Source: Gymnopilus junonius
Taxonomy: Eukaryota > Basidiomycota > Agaricomycetes > Agaricales > Galerinaceae
Reading direction: 5' to 3'
Length of the DNA: 58,555 nt
NCBI GenBank assembly: GCA_015501075.1
Contig: JADNYJ010000220.1
Location: 1-58,555, forward strand
Shown piece by piece: positions 47,055 through 58,555 of this stretch. Under the pieces are notes generated by a model. It was not told the DNA's origin, did not search any database, and saw only the letters and a list, made by a program, of their open reading frames with translations. The position numbers were made by a program, and so were the translations under genes. Position 1 is the first letter of the stretch, and each line of letters begins with the position of its first letter.

Positions 47055-47381
47055 TTAGAAATCTGAAGAGCCGAATGGGTATATGTAGGCAGCTAATAGA
47101 CGGGAGAAGAGTCGTTGTGGTGAACAAAACAATGAGAGGTGCGCGCGTTTTAAGGCGGCCGGAAATTTGGGACTCAGCAATTGTAACGTGTTAGTCAAAC
47201 ACATATGAGGGCATTCATTGTTCCTACTTAGAGTACTAGCTGCCCAGGTCTCTGGCTCAGAAGATTCCAAATCCAAGTAGACCCACACTTGGTCCCTCGA
47301 TGCCTCGTTGTTTTCGTTCAGAAGGACGATGGTTTTGGGAAGGAGTACTTTCGGGGTTGTGGGTGCAATCAAATTTCCCAT
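47055..47381 (-). CDS. Conserved upstream ORF before copy F
   Basis: 108 codons, ending 5 nt before the copy F ATG, matching the ORF at 40402-40728 with few substitutions and no indel. See that entry for interpretation. Confidence 0.35.
   Translation of the reverse strand: MGNLIAPTTPKVLLPKTIVLLNENNEASRDQVWVYLDLESSEPETWAASTLSRNNECPHMCLTNTLQLLSPKFPAALKRAHLSLFCSPQRLFSRLLAAYIYPFGSSDF
47187..47203. promoter_or_regulatory. Variant palindrome upstream of copy F
   Basis: Identical to the site at 40534-40550, in the promoter shared by F and G. Confidence 0.35.
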
Positions 47382-47693
47382 GGTTGCTATTCTAGGCTCC
47401 TTGTTATCGCATCTTCCTTGTCGTTCTTTTACCGCACCTCACTGCCCCTGTCGAATTTATTTCAGAAATGCAGCAAGCCCGAGAACCCTGACCGGGTGGG
47501 TTTTGTGTGAGTGATCAATATTCAACAAAGGATGTTTGCTGAGTCCCAATTCGTCTCAAAAGTCGCACACTTGTGGTGATTGTTCTTTCGCCACAAATAC
47601 CCTTTCCCCTCGCCTCTGCCTCCTATTTACGCTAGTTACCCCTACAGTCCACTTTGAAGTACCAGGACACACAAATCTGGACCCAATCCCGAA

Positions 47694-49275
47694 ATGCTAC
47701 CACCGACTTCCACTCCAACCCATGCTTCTGGGTGGCAGCCAACGTTGAACCACCTAGGGCAGGCTTTGACGCAGCGACTAGGCAGAACAGGCTCCGATTA
47801 TTTCCCTTCAGGAAGCTCAACTGACCCCTTCCACCCGTCGCCGAACAACCCCGCCTTCGACAATGGCCAGCAGCATGATGCTTTCGGCCTATTCGGCAGC
47901 TCTCCCACCTTTTCTCTCCCCCACGCCGGTCTCTTTAATTACGCTCATGACTCTAATCCACCTACCGAGAGGGCCTTAAGGCTCGGAGAAGCAATGGACT
48001 CATTTCAACGTGGTCAAGGTAAATGCTTTATTAGCAATACTCTCTCGAGCCGTACTCCAATATTTATCAAAATTTCATAGATATTTCTAACCCTACCATC
48101 ACGCCACCCAGCCTATTGAAATTTCATGACAGTGTCAATCCATTCCAATTGGACGAACAGATGGCATATGTACGAGCGCACACCTCCACCTCTAATACTG
48201 ACATCTCATCCGAAATACAAAATCTGCGCCGTGAGGCGTTTTATGCACCAACTTCTGGAGAAGGTACTAATTATTATAACTACGAAGTTCCATCTCGTGC
48301 CTACCAGGAGCAGATTGATTTGCTATACCGCCAATCCCCACCGTCGACCAGTAGCATTGCCCGGCAGCACCCTTCCCTCTGTTACCCGCAACCACTCTCT
48401 GCAGCACCATATAGTAATAATGATGTTCCTGCTAACAACGATCCAAATCCTCTCATCCAACCACTGGCAATCCACCCCCCAATTCTGATTTCAGGCCTTG
48501 CATTGCAGCATCACCCAGGCCATTATCCGACTATGGATATACCAACAGCTGGCGCTCCCCAACACCTCCGTGAACCGCAAGAACAGCAATATCCAGATGG
48601 TTCTGCTTTACATCGTGGAGAAACAGAACCGTACCAAAAAATAGTATCCCACCGGACTATCACAACCGGTAATTCTACCAGCTCTGAAAATGATTACATT
48701 GAGCAGGAACACAACAATGGCAAATCATCCGATGGAAGGTATGTATGAGCGGTTCCATTTCTCGAGAATTTGAAAGCCATGCTAACAACTAGAAGCTCGC
48801 CACAGGAGACAGGCAAAACAGGATCTGAGATGCCAGCCCAACTTCCAGAGATATATCCATCATCCGAAGGGTCGGTCATAAACCAGGAAGACGAATCATC
48901 TCAACCATCTGGGGTAGGGTCCAAACGGAAGCACCACACAGAACCCAGTGAGTTGGTGTATTGTCAATGTCATGTCAATATCTTGCTCAACCCTCCTTCA
49001 CAGCGCCGGAGGTGCCAGCCCAGCCTCAACAACGCAGCAAGCGCACACGCGCATCCCTGCCATCCTCTTCACCATCCACCTCAACATCTTCGGATACACT
49101 GGTGCCAGCCCAAGAAAGTGTGCAGAAGAGGAAAAGGGCACCGAAAACGCCGAAAACGCTCAAGAAGAATATCGGGGGAGTGTTCAGGCAACAGACGGAC
49201 CCAAGGTATGGCAATAATAATGACCTAATCCATATGCAAAACTGATCAGTAAAATTATATAGGCACCAGGATTGA
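47694..49275 (+). CDS. Family copy G, intact 5-exon gene
   Basis: Exons 47694-48018, 48081-48742, 48806-48947, 49004-49205 and 49263-49275 join in frame to 447 residues. Motifs in order: FGLFGSSPTFSLP, NYAHDSNPPTER, YEVPSRAYQEQIDLLYRQSP, GSALHRGETEP, SSENDYIEQE ... SDGRY, GSKRKHHTEP, RSKRTRASLPSSSPS, QKRKRAPKTPKTLKK, then a short end DPRHQD. The E/G type is a distinct subfamily: it lacks the MN-start exon of A, C, D and F and the ELIHVAETVSPA tail, but keeps intron positions around the DGRY and KRK exons. Low complexity with several basic clusters suggests a nuclear, disordered protein. Function unknown. Confidence 0.75.
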
Positions 49276-49404
49276 CCAGTGATATGCGTAGTTGAAGCCA
49301 CGGTCCCTGCTTAACGAGGACTTTGGTGCGAGGAGACGAATGTTAGATGGAGGGAGGATGTGAGGTGGCTTTGCCCCTCGGAATAAGTATCGGATTGATA
49401 AGCA

Positions 49405-49418
49405 CCGTCATGGCACGG
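49405..49418 (+). other. Conserved inverted repeat 3' of copy G
   Basis: CCGT-CATGGC-ACGG as 3' of copy E. Confidence 0.35.
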
Positions 49419-49990
49419 GATGCGGAGTGCCAGCTGGTTCCGCTACTTCTGACCAGTCTCTTTCCTTTACGTTTATTATTCGAATTTATGCCCTCCAACG
49501 ATTTACAATACCTATCTCAGTTCTCTTCAATTTCGAGTATCTTTTTATATTATACCCATTGCTGCTGCCTCACTATTCTCTCATAAAGATATTCTTTTTT
49601 CTCACTGTATTATTGCATTAGATATTATTGACTATCCTGCTGACTATTAATCGTCCTCCAATATTTCAGCAAAAAGAAGCAGACAAAAATACTGTATTGG
49701 AAATAGTGATAGGGAAGGCCTTACTACGAGTAAGTACAGCTCAGCTGTGAAATGAAATGACGAGGCCAGCGCTCTAACAAGCTGGGGCCAACTCATGAAG
49801 TAAAACTAGGGTATCGCCTTGTCTGGAGGTAAGGAAGACTGAGAGTGGTTGGGCGGGACGTCCTCAGTAAGGCGAACAAGGTCAAGGAAGAGGAGAAAAG
49901 TCGGGGAGCAGAAAATAGATGAGGATGGAAATGGGTTTCAATTGGCGAGAATGGTTGAAGCGGACATAGGATGCCGCGTAATCATTTATC

Positions 49991-51551
49991 ATCTATGGGA
50001 TGAGTATAGATGGCGCGGCGTTTCCATATCCCTAACCATGACGCGTTCATCTGCGCGTGCGCGTGTACAGCCCTCTCTTTCTTCCTTCTACACGGCGTCC
50101 TGACTCCTGAAGTAGGCATTGGTGTCGGTGAGAGAAAGATATATTGTGCTTCGGACAGATCAGATAGGCATGTACATTGAGGTTAGGAAGGGGCGAGACT
50201 GGTAGCCGGTGGTGCTGGTGCGAGGAAGGAGTAGTGACAACGTGTGTTGACACAACGTTGTGGCACAAGTGAATCTAGGACAAAAAAAACCCTTTGGGAA
50301 GAATGACTTATATACAGTATGTGCTAGCTTCTCCTCGACATGGATACTCACCTTACAATTTGAATCAGGAATTCAAAGGCGGGAGTAGGTAAAGGTCACT
50401 GATCACAGATTCATCAGAAGTATTTGTAGGTAAAACTATAGATAAAGTAAGAAAGAATATTCAGTATAAGGAGAAAACAAAAATGGGCGGTACTTGCTTG
50501 CATTGATACATAGCATTCAAGAGCATGCGCTGAGGGCTCGAGATAGTGAACTAAAAATAGTAAGGGAACACGCCAAAATAGGCAATAGTCGGGAAGATGA
50601 GGCTCTGACCTGAACGTCTTACATCCTCCGCGTTCAAAACCCTTAGCTCTCCGCTCCGTGATCCTTGCTCAAAAAGTCAATCTCCAGGTATAAGTACGCG
50701 TTTTCTATCTATTTTTCTCTTCAACCTGTCCTGTTATACTGATTAATTTCACTCCAAGATTCAACAATTTACAACGGACACGAGCACTAGTAGTAGTAGG
50801 ACACCAGCGCCAGCGCCACTGCCACTGTTGTGAAAGGCCATGACGATTTCTGCTTCTATCCTTTCTCGGGTCTGCATTGGCGTTGACATCCCGGAGGGCC
50901 GTTAGTGTCTCGTGTGCCATCAGCGAGGCATGATATATACCGAACAAGAAGCGAGATTGGGACCTCAATGATATGACGACTACCTCACTCTTGTATGCTT
51001 CCGCTCACGTTGTGCCCTGGTGCTCGTGGTGATACGAATGGGTCAGGCTCTATGATTCCTGATGTAGGCTCTGAAATATCTGCTATTGTATCCAGGTGCT
51101 TATCTCATAGCCAGATTGGACCTCAACTATTTCGCTCGAAACTGCCTTTACTGTTGGAGCCGCTTTTTAGAGACGTGTTCTACGTGGACCCTCTTCTTAA
51201 ACAAAGGATGCGCTGCAGTTTATGCTGGGTTGTATAGACGAAGTTTGGATGTTAGTCGAGAGTGATTTTAGTCAATATATGTCTTTTGAGGTTTGTGCTT
51301 CTTTTTTCACTCTAACATTTTTGTATCTTATACATGCATATTTCTAGGAACGATAGTCCACAGATGCTGCACATGCTCTCTTCTGTGCTTGGCGAAGTGG
51401 TACCATCCCTGGGCCCTAATTTTGAGCACCGCCTCAAGTTCAAGGGTGAATTTCCTCCTTATCGCCCTTCTATTATGCCCTTTCTCTTCCGCCCATCCTG
51501 TCGCCCCCATTGGTGTTTAACGTTTAGGCTGGACACGACAGTGTTTCACAC
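49991..51551. other. Intergenic, no gene seen
   Basis: No family motifs and no spliceable reading frame recognised. A GTA trinucleotide run lies near 50789-50801. Confidence 0.35.
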
Positions 51552-52138
51552 ATGTATCCTCGCCTTCCAAACACTTTCTTTCATCCTAGTTTCACAAGCA
51601 GCTTCAAGGACCTCTGCGCCGTGCGGTCGTCCTCTCCCCCACCACGAAGAGTCAGCGGACACTGTCACCGAACCAGACTTCCACGGTCTAAAACGTTATC
51701 TTCCTCTATACCATCGCCCTCGACGCCACCCACGCAACTTTACGGACCGCCCATATCCTCTGCGACTGTCGGGAGGTACCAGAACATAAACGCGAGCGTA
51801 GTCCATTCTAGAGGATATGGTGGACTGAGATGGATCGCTCTTCTGACAGGTGGAACGCCTCTGAATGGAGGCTTGGTGATTGCACCTTGGGTCTATTTGC
51901 CTGTGCATTATCTGGCCACCGCTTCGCCCTAGAATATGCCCCATTCCCCCTGTTTCCCAATATCAGCATACCCACGTTTTTCCCTCATAGCCTGCACTCC
52001 CCGACTATGCCAGCTTATGTTTCCCTTTCCCCAGACGACGAGTCGTTCACCGGTACAACGCTAGTCCCAGTGCAAAACCGAAAGCGACCTGAGCTTGCAT
52101 CAATGATGGGGATCGACATTCCATCTTTTTTTAATTAA
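51552..52138 (+). CDS. Small hypothetical protein
   Basis: Two exons, 51552-51775 and 51850-52138, joined in phase 2 by a GTACCA...GACAG intron, give 170 residues. The first part is basic and Ser/Pro-rich, the second has a short Cys-containing segment (RLGDCTLGLFACALSGH) and ends NRKRPELASMMGIDIPSFFN. No domain recognised. The coherent frame across the intron supports a gene, but no homology is known to me. Confidence 0.4.
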
Positions 52139-52991
52139 CATCTTTTCCTGCCCGCGAGTATGTTCAATTCCAACGCCGCTTCTTCCCATGATAAAGGTGT
52201 CGCCTGTGACTATACGACTATACCCCACCACAACCACCAGGGTCTCCGCCTGCCCTCTGGATCCCTCTTCTTCCACCCCACATACACGCGACATACTGCC
52301 CATATCACCAATAACCTCAATAACGTACCACGCCCAACTGTCCTACCTCTCCAGCCTTGCAAGAGCTCAGCCCCGCCTTCACCAACACTCCCAGCTCAGG
52401 ATTCATTACCCGGTGTAGAAGGATGACAGAAATGCATTGAAGGAATACACAGGGAGTCGGGACAGGGACAAGGATTGGAAAACACCGTGTCATTTGTCCC
52501 ACACACTGTATAACCGCCATGCCAAGTACGCTACACAGACAACGCGTCTGGCCTATCCTTTTCTTTTCCCCCCTGCCCACTGCCCAGGCGCGGTCTAGCT
52601 TGGCTTACAGACGTGTCAGAGTCACACCTATGGCTCCAATACTCACGTGCTCCTCTAGCTTACTGCTCAGAGCTCAGGCTGACGATACAATCCGTTTGCT
52701 TCTCCCTCTATGCCCAGGATTATTCGATGGCCGCAGCTGCTCGTATCTATACTGCGATGATCTGAATTGTCGTGTTGATGAAGTCATCGCAATCCTCTTA
52801 CGTATCGGCTTTCTGTGAGTCTTTTTTATTGCTACCCGGGAAGGCACTCACGTCACTTTCAAGTTTTTGGATGACCTATGGCAAGACAAAATAAACACTA
52901 TCATACATTGTACAGGTTGACTGGTCGAGCTGCAATTAAAATATAAGTTACTCTACAAAATATCCCGTCCGTGATCAAAAGAAACCAAATA
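52139..52991. other. Intergenic
   Basis: Open stretches occur on both strands (for example 52160-52426) but none has supporting structure. Confidence 0.35.
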
Positions 52992-55452
52992 TCAATAAAA
53001 ACCACCATAGCCTGCTCCTCTGACTGAACCTGGGAAAAATGCGGCAGGATCGCTCACGGAATTTGGCGTTCCACTCCTTCCAGAAGAAACGGCAGGCTCA
53101 GATGAATTCCAATAGAAGCTATCAGTGTCATCCACTGACAGACCTCTTTCATTAGGTGCATGTCGAAATAATTCATCAAAAGAGGGTGTGTAATCGGAAG
53201 AGGTAGAATTGTTTGAACCTGAACGTTGATGGCCACTAGGATGTGTATCCTGCTGTCCATGACAAGAGCACCGGTAGTAGAAGGTAGCGGTCGGGGTTGG
53301 TCAGCAGACCCTGAACGCGAATGCGATGAATACAAACTCGAACTACTATTGCTAAATGGTCCTGAGGAAGAGGACGACTGAGAATACAGGCGTTCTGGGG
53401 AAAGACGTGCCGTTGATGGACCAGGAGCATTGGCAGGCAAGGGTAATGGACGTCCTCCACTCAAGTTACGGACGGGGAGCTGTCTTGAAGGTTGGCTTGA
53501 TAAAGATGGTTCAATGTTTCCTAAAGCCCTTTGCCGTACATCTACGCTGATATCTGAGAGATCCTCCTGGATTGGAGACATGGTGCGCTCTTGTAGGAAA
53601 TGATTTGACGACGGCTTTGGTGCGTTGTAAGTATTTTCTCTCCCTCTCGGAGGTACTCTCTGTGGGAGCTGGGGAGGTGCGGGTGCTGGCTTGTCAGGAG
53701 GCGGAGGTAATGGGATTGGTGGACGAGGGAGAGAAAACCGTGACTAATGTGGTTAAATAAGTTGTAATACATGGAATGTTCAAGTTGGGATTCAGATGCT
53801 CACCATTCGTAAAGTATTAGCACTTGTGGGAGATGATGTACTATTGGAAGGAGAGATGACATTGATATGCGAGTTAACTGAGCTGCTATGTCCACTTCGT
53901 GTGCCTGAACTCGGCCCTTCGGTACTGAATTGCATACTATTCGTTCTTTCCTCGTCCGTTATAAGGTTGATGTGTTCATCTAAAGACGCAGTGAAGTGAC
54001 CAGCATCGCTCAGTTCCAAAGCCTCCTCTGCTTCATCGTTAGTCCTGACAGTATGAAGTTCTTCTGTGGTGGTGGCAAAAGTCGACCTCTTGGACGATGA
54101 CGCATCCGTGGACTGGTCAATTCTAAATCCTTTGTGAGGTACCTTCTCTGTTACACGGACCGGGCCTCGTCTGAACAGGTTTGGAACATGGATGCGAGAA
54201 GACTTGGACAGAGACCATTTTCCATTTGGTGTTGGGGAAGATGAATCAAATTTAGGATCGGAGCGGGTCCTAACGGGTGCTATGGGTGGCACTTGGAAGG
54301 CAGCTTGAGCCTCTGCGCTGAAGGGGTAGTCCCGAGGAGCCTCGTCTCGCACAAAAGGTCGTCCTTTTGCTAATTCTGGATTGGGCAACGTATGCGCCGT
54401 TTCGACAGGAAAAGGCACAGGTTCGTAGAGATTTCCACTGTCTTTTAAGATTGAGGGTGCAGGCTCTGAAGGTTCGATCTCCCAGTCCTCCGATTGATGG
54501 ACTACGCTCCTGACACGAGGAGTGCGACCGAAGGACACTCTGGGAAGCTGTCGCTGGCGAAGGGTCATGGCAATGACGGTCAAGACGATAGCCGCAATGG
54601 CTGATATTACGGGAAGTATGATTTGGAATACGGACCAATGTTGATGATGAGATGTTGGAAGTGCGACTGATTTAGGGAGGAATAAATTATAGGTCAAGCG
54701 CCAGCTATAGTAAAAAGAAAATGCTTACGGGCCACCGCCTGCTGTATGTCAAACGAGGCGTTACCAGGTACTGCTAGAGAGGCCCATTTCGGGTAGCCGG
54801 TGGATTCCATGTCTGCGCTCCCATCCAAGTCGATAGACCTGTTGGTGCATGTTGCTAGCCATGAGCTATAAACAGGAAGGGTATTGTTGCCACTTGAATA
54901 CGAGCATGCAGACCAGATGTTGAAAAAAACTTTGTTACTTGAATGCTCTCAGTCATCACCGCAGCAGGACTATCCAGAGCAACGTACTCACCATGTGCAA
55001 AGGGTTGGGATCGGAGTCTCATCTAAGCAACGGTCATGGATTAGTTAAAGATTGCATCATAGACATTTGACATGGAATCGTACTCAAAGGTGACGGAGGA
55101 GAACTACATTTAGCAAGGATCGCATCCCTCATGTCGCATGAAGTCTGATTGTCGGGTCCAGTCAACTGTATGGCAACATTAGAGCTAATTGTAACTCTGA
55201 ATGAAAGCCACATACCGTATCATATCTCCCAGCCTAGGAAAGGCACAAGGATGAGAATATAAGAAACGTCAGTAGAAGAAGAAAGGGCATTTACTGAAAA
55301 AGGCGTACCTGATCTTGCCCATGGACCAATTTGAATATGCCTGTGAGTACTATCAAGAGGCATGCAAGCTCCGCCCCAGGACCGCGCTGAGCATCACATA
55401 TAAGGGAGTGTGGCAATAGTTGAGTAGTTATAGTGGTAGGAAGAGTGAGCAT
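52992..55452 (-). CDS. Single-pass membrane protein with Cys-containing ectodomain
   Basis: Seven exons on the minus strand: 55452-55309, 55233-55216 (an 18-nt micro-exon), 55165-55084, 55022-54992, 54937-54729, 54666-53804, 53743-52992. The protein is about 699 residues. Near the N-terminus is a hydrophobic signal-like segment (LACLLIVLTGIFKLVHG). The ectodomain has CTCNKVFFNIWSACS and SSWLATCTNRS, then a transmembrane helix (IILPVISAIAAIVLTVIAM) and a long Ser/Pro-rich cytoplasmic tail. This layout (CTC-x-x-V ... SAC, a W..C segment, one helix, disordered tail) is common in Agaricomycetes but unnamed. In the last exon the frame changes near 53264; one missing base restores a plausible end (SFDELFRHAPNERGLSVDDT), so a sequence error or recent frameshift is likely. 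Confidence 0.65.
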
Positions 55453-56481
55453 TCAACCGACAGCGACAGTGGACCTGGTACGGATTTCTATGGAAGTTGG
55501 GTGCAAGTGATCTTGGACGGTCGATCGGGTGTGCAATGTTCCGTGGCCGTGGCCGTGGTAGACGAGAAGAGAGAATTTCTCACTGCAGTGCTATTAGTAG
55601 CAGGGCATCTTCGGATTGCAGATGGCAATCTGTCATTGATAACTGTGGTTACTTGTGTATACACATCACATTGGCATCTGACCACGGTCCCGTCGGGGAC
55701 AATGCGCCGTAATTAACTGCCTCCGAACCATTCGGAACGTTAATGAAGTCGGAAGTCCTTAAGATTGTGGTCCGCGCCCTTTACAAAGGGCAGAACTATG
55801 CAAGAGAGGAAGAGCTCAAATTGGAACCTGGTAAATGGAGAAGTTTGGAGTGTGTTTTGGATCCCAGCCGGCATCTCTGAAAAAATTCGCGAGACCAAAG
55901 ATACCTGGAGATCCAGGGGGTTTCAATCACTTATGATGATGATGATTGGGGGAAACCTAGGCACAGCTGCTGGTGCATGATGAAGAAGAAATTTTGAAAG
56001 CTGTTCGAAATTTTATATCAGTACGTAAAGCAATCACAACAGAAACACTTCTTCAACTCGAATGACGAAAAGATATTGGCAAACGAAGTTAAGCAACAAG
56101 ATGAATCATATAAGCCTTGAAAACGTTGTCATGTTCACAACCAATTTGAATGATATATTTACTGATCATGGTTGGCATTTTGGAAACCGGTCCCCAAGTG
56201 CAACGTCGTCTTGACTCCTCAAACCAAATAGAATAAACCTGAATAATAAAGCAACGCCAAAAATACCATGCGGACCATGTCCATCAGAAACGAGAACCTA
56301 CTCAGCTCAACGAGGTGCGAGGCCTGACTGCAGCATAATAGATCGACGTGTTGGGTGTCAACCCCGTCTTCGCTGTTTCTATCATTCTTCTGCTTTTCTT
56401 CTGGCGGAACCTAGACAGAAACAGCGTGTATAACATCATAACATCATAGAACTCGCAATGTATTCTTACCAACAGCATTGT
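55453..56481. other. Intergenic
   Basis: No gene supported; a ~150-nt open minus-strand stretch near 56215-56410 has acceptor-like sequence at its start but could not be attached to a gene. Confidence 0.35.
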
Positions 56482-57010
56482 TTAATTTTGCAGCATATTA
56501 TCAGCACTCGAATGACGTTTTCCAAATGCGTTACACGATGACTGAATAGTAAGATCTAAGAAGAATTACGTAGTTAGTCATGCATCCGACTAGAGTAGGG
56601 CTGAAAATACTACATGCTTTTGAAGGATCATTGAGCAAAGCAGTCGGTGGCAATGACGATGATCGTGATGAACTGGCAATTTCCTGTTGACGGGGCATAG
56701 TGGAATTAGATGGGCCATGTCGTGTCGAATGCACTAATTCATCAGAATCAAACCCAGAAACAAATTTCGATACCAGGTCAGAAAGACAGCCTTCAAGAAT
56801 TACGACGGGCCCTAGCGGTTCAAAGGTGGTATGACCAACTACTTGGAACACCGAAGTTACATCAGGGACTGAACATAGAATAGTAAGTATTTTCTCAAAG
56901 ACGTGACAAGTCCGTGCAATCCGCATTCAGGTCACCGTCAGACGCGGAATGAGTGAATGCGCAAGATACTTTCCGATCTGACTTGAAGGAATGACTTTGT
57001 GATCAGCCAT
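56482..57010 (-). CDS. Small hypothetical protein
   Basis: Three exons, 57010-56944, 56868-56614 and 56555-56482, join in frame to 131 residues: start MADHKVIPSSQIGKYL, middle VTSVFQVVGHTTFEPLGPVV, end SSADNMLQN. The first intron uses a GTCTGA donor; the second is a typical GTAGTA...CTAAC...TTAG intron. A TATAAAA lies 30 nt upstream of the ATG. The VFQVVG-type segment faintly recalls small OB-fold proteins such as RPA3 or Ten1, but this is only an impression. No neighbours inform its role. Confidence 0.5.
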
Positions 57011-57039
57011 CTTCGTTTTGTCTGATAAAAGCGGCATAA

Positions 57040-57046
57040 TTTTATA
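57040..57046 (-). promoter_or_regulatory. TATA box
   Basis: TATAAAA on the minus strand, 30 nt upstream of the ATG at 57010; a second TATAAAA lies about 15 nt farther upstream. Confidence 0.5.
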
Positions 57047-57069
57047 CCACGATATTTTATAGCGGAAAG

Positions 57070-58555
57070 GGCTGTGCGCCTAGGGTACTTACGACATACA
57101 GGGACCAGATGAAAGGGCAGTGAACATGAGGACGCAGCCGATTAAGATGGCCTCCACCGGAATTTACATCTCGCATCAGTCTGTGTGAGCCAGTCTGTGT
57201 GAGCCAGGACTGAAATATTAATAAATTCTGTCTAGCAAAAACACATTAGGCAGGCACGTACCGTGGACTGCTCGTCGAAGAACATCCTATTCAATTAGGC
57301 TGAAACCTGCGAAACTGTAATGTGCACGTGGGAATTAGAACAATTGTGAGCACAAGTTTAGCATTGGGAGCTAGTTCACTCATACTGCACCCAATACTAG
57401 GCCGTACCTGGCATTTGCACGAGCTCGAAGAAACCGCGTGAGGCTAAGGGGATGACGCCAAAGGTCAATATTTGGTACGACGTGCAGCCGTATCCTCATG
57501 CTAAGTAGTTGCACGATCGCTCATATAGAGTCGGGACCAGGAAACACTGGGAGTGGATGGTGCATTTTCGAGGAGCAATGCTTCCGTGCTTGATGCAGAA
57601 CCTAAGAGGTCAGATTGCAGTTCACAGGCCGTACTTGTCAAGGCACCCAAAGGGGAATAGAACGGTATTAATATTCAAAGGAGATGGTTGAGTAGTAATT
57701 CCTATAGGTAACTGATTCCAGTAAGTCGAGAGAGAAAGGCTTTCAGGTTTTGTGGTTGTTCACGTACCGACTGCCAGCTATGTATATTCGCACCTTGTAC
57801 CTCCTCTGTGGCAGACCAAAACCTTTAAAGACGCGTCAGAAAAACTGTTGCATGGGAAATGCATCCTGCTGCTGTCTGGATTGTTAACTCGTTGGTGTCG
57901 GGGCACAGAGCATGGAAGAATAGCATCAGCCTGATCATAGTTGATGCACTCAAGGTCGTAAGTGCTGAACCCAGTCGATGAACAATGCATGGAGGGAGCA
58001 GCAGGCGTTGGTCGACGGAGTTTTTCCAGCCGCGACGCGTTTGTTTTTGTTTGTTTTCCACAGCCACTGGCCCCGATTCCTGCAAGGGGTATGCCGGAAA
58101 TTGCCGAGTGACATGACCTTGGGGGGGAGGGTGGGGGCCGGGAGGCCTTAACTGAATTTTTTTCTTTCAAATATATAATGATTTTTACTTGATTTAAAGC
58201 ATTGTAAAGCATGTACTAGTGTAGAGACACTATCAGAACAGTTTCTAAGCCTTCGTTGATGTGAGCGGACCACATTCTGAGCACCTGGACCATTGAATGA
58301 TATTTTTGTCACATGAATGATCACACTTTCGGGGTATAAAGCCGTGATCAACGAAGAATTTCCTTATGAACCATCTGAACATGGTCCCTTCTGCCTAGCG
58401 ATTCGATTCGAAGTCCAGTACTCATCGCTTTAGAAAATGAGAACAAATAAACAGGTATGTTTAATATTTATCAATGCTGAAATATATTTTTAATGTGTTT
58501 GAAGCACCAGAGAACAGTGATCAACAATGATTGGCCTTCCCAGGAGGTGAGAGTC
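57070..58555. other. Intergenic to window end
   Basis: No gene, tRNA or repeat recognised. A G-rich run lies at about 58120-58145. Confidence 0.35.

Larger units (their letters stand above)
44900..49990. repeat. Tandem duplication unit 2 (F/G gene pair)
   Basis: Second copy of the 38600-43760 unit, same orientation, with copies F (-) and G (+). It keeps exon 2 of the minus gene, which unit 1 lacks. Confidence 0.85.

Noticed and set aside
38600..49990. Idea that the divergent gene pair is a homeodomain mating-type locus
   Set aside because: A divergent pair with diverged copies recalls the HD mating locus, but neither product has a homeodomain (no WF-x-NRR motif).
1..58555. tRNA, rRNA, CRISPR or prokaryotic operon features
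   Set aside because: No cloverleaf with a GGTTCGAAT-type B box, no rRNA segment and no regular spaced repeats were recognised; the gene structure is eukaryotic.

Overview
The window is nuclear DNA of a filamentous basidiomycete, most likely an Agaricomycete. Genes are split by many 50-65 nt GT-AG introns with CTRAY-like branch points. The protein families (F-box-like/LRR proteins, a Plavaka-type transposase, an Arf-like GTPase with a long tail, a Cys-rich single-pass membrane protein) are typical of that class. All assignments come from reading the sequence; no searches were run.

Layout: (1) 1-13.5 kb and 38.6-50 kb are occupied by eight copies (here A, B, C, H, D, E, F, G) of one multi-exon gene family that I do not recognise. 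Its products are disordered, rich in Ser, Pro, His and Gln, and carry short conserved blocks, KRK basic clusters and a conserved C-terminal block. A (+) and C (-) lie in a large inverted duplication (arms about 884-5038 and 7637-12000) around a truncated copy B; H is a decayed copy beside it. D(-)/E(+) and F(-)/G(+) are divergent gene pairs in two tandem copies of a ~5 kb unit. F (483 aa, 7 exons) and G (447 aa, 5 exons) reconstruct as uninterrupted genes, whereas A, C, D and E each carry at least one frameshift. (2) 14.3-22.3 kb holds a small signal-peptide gene, a gene with a duplicated exon, a Plavaka-like transposase on the minus strand and a divergent accessory-type gene. (3) 22.8-37.1 kb is an ordinary gene-rich block: F-box/LRR protein, securin-like candidate, Arf-like GTPase fusion, a second F-box-like gene with a partial copy, a Pro/Arg/Gly-rich protein and a decayed F-box fragment. 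(4) 50-58.5 kb holds two small genes and a minus-strand transmembrane protein gene in otherwise sparse sequence.

The main novelty is the repeated family. Its copies share a palindromic element upstream, a conserved short inverted repeat 3' of the gene, and in D and F an intact 108-codon upstream reading frame ending 5 nt before the main ATG. They change by exon loss, exon-module duplication and tandem duplication exactly at splice sites. This looks like a fast birth-and-death family spread by local inverted and tandem duplication; its function is unknown.
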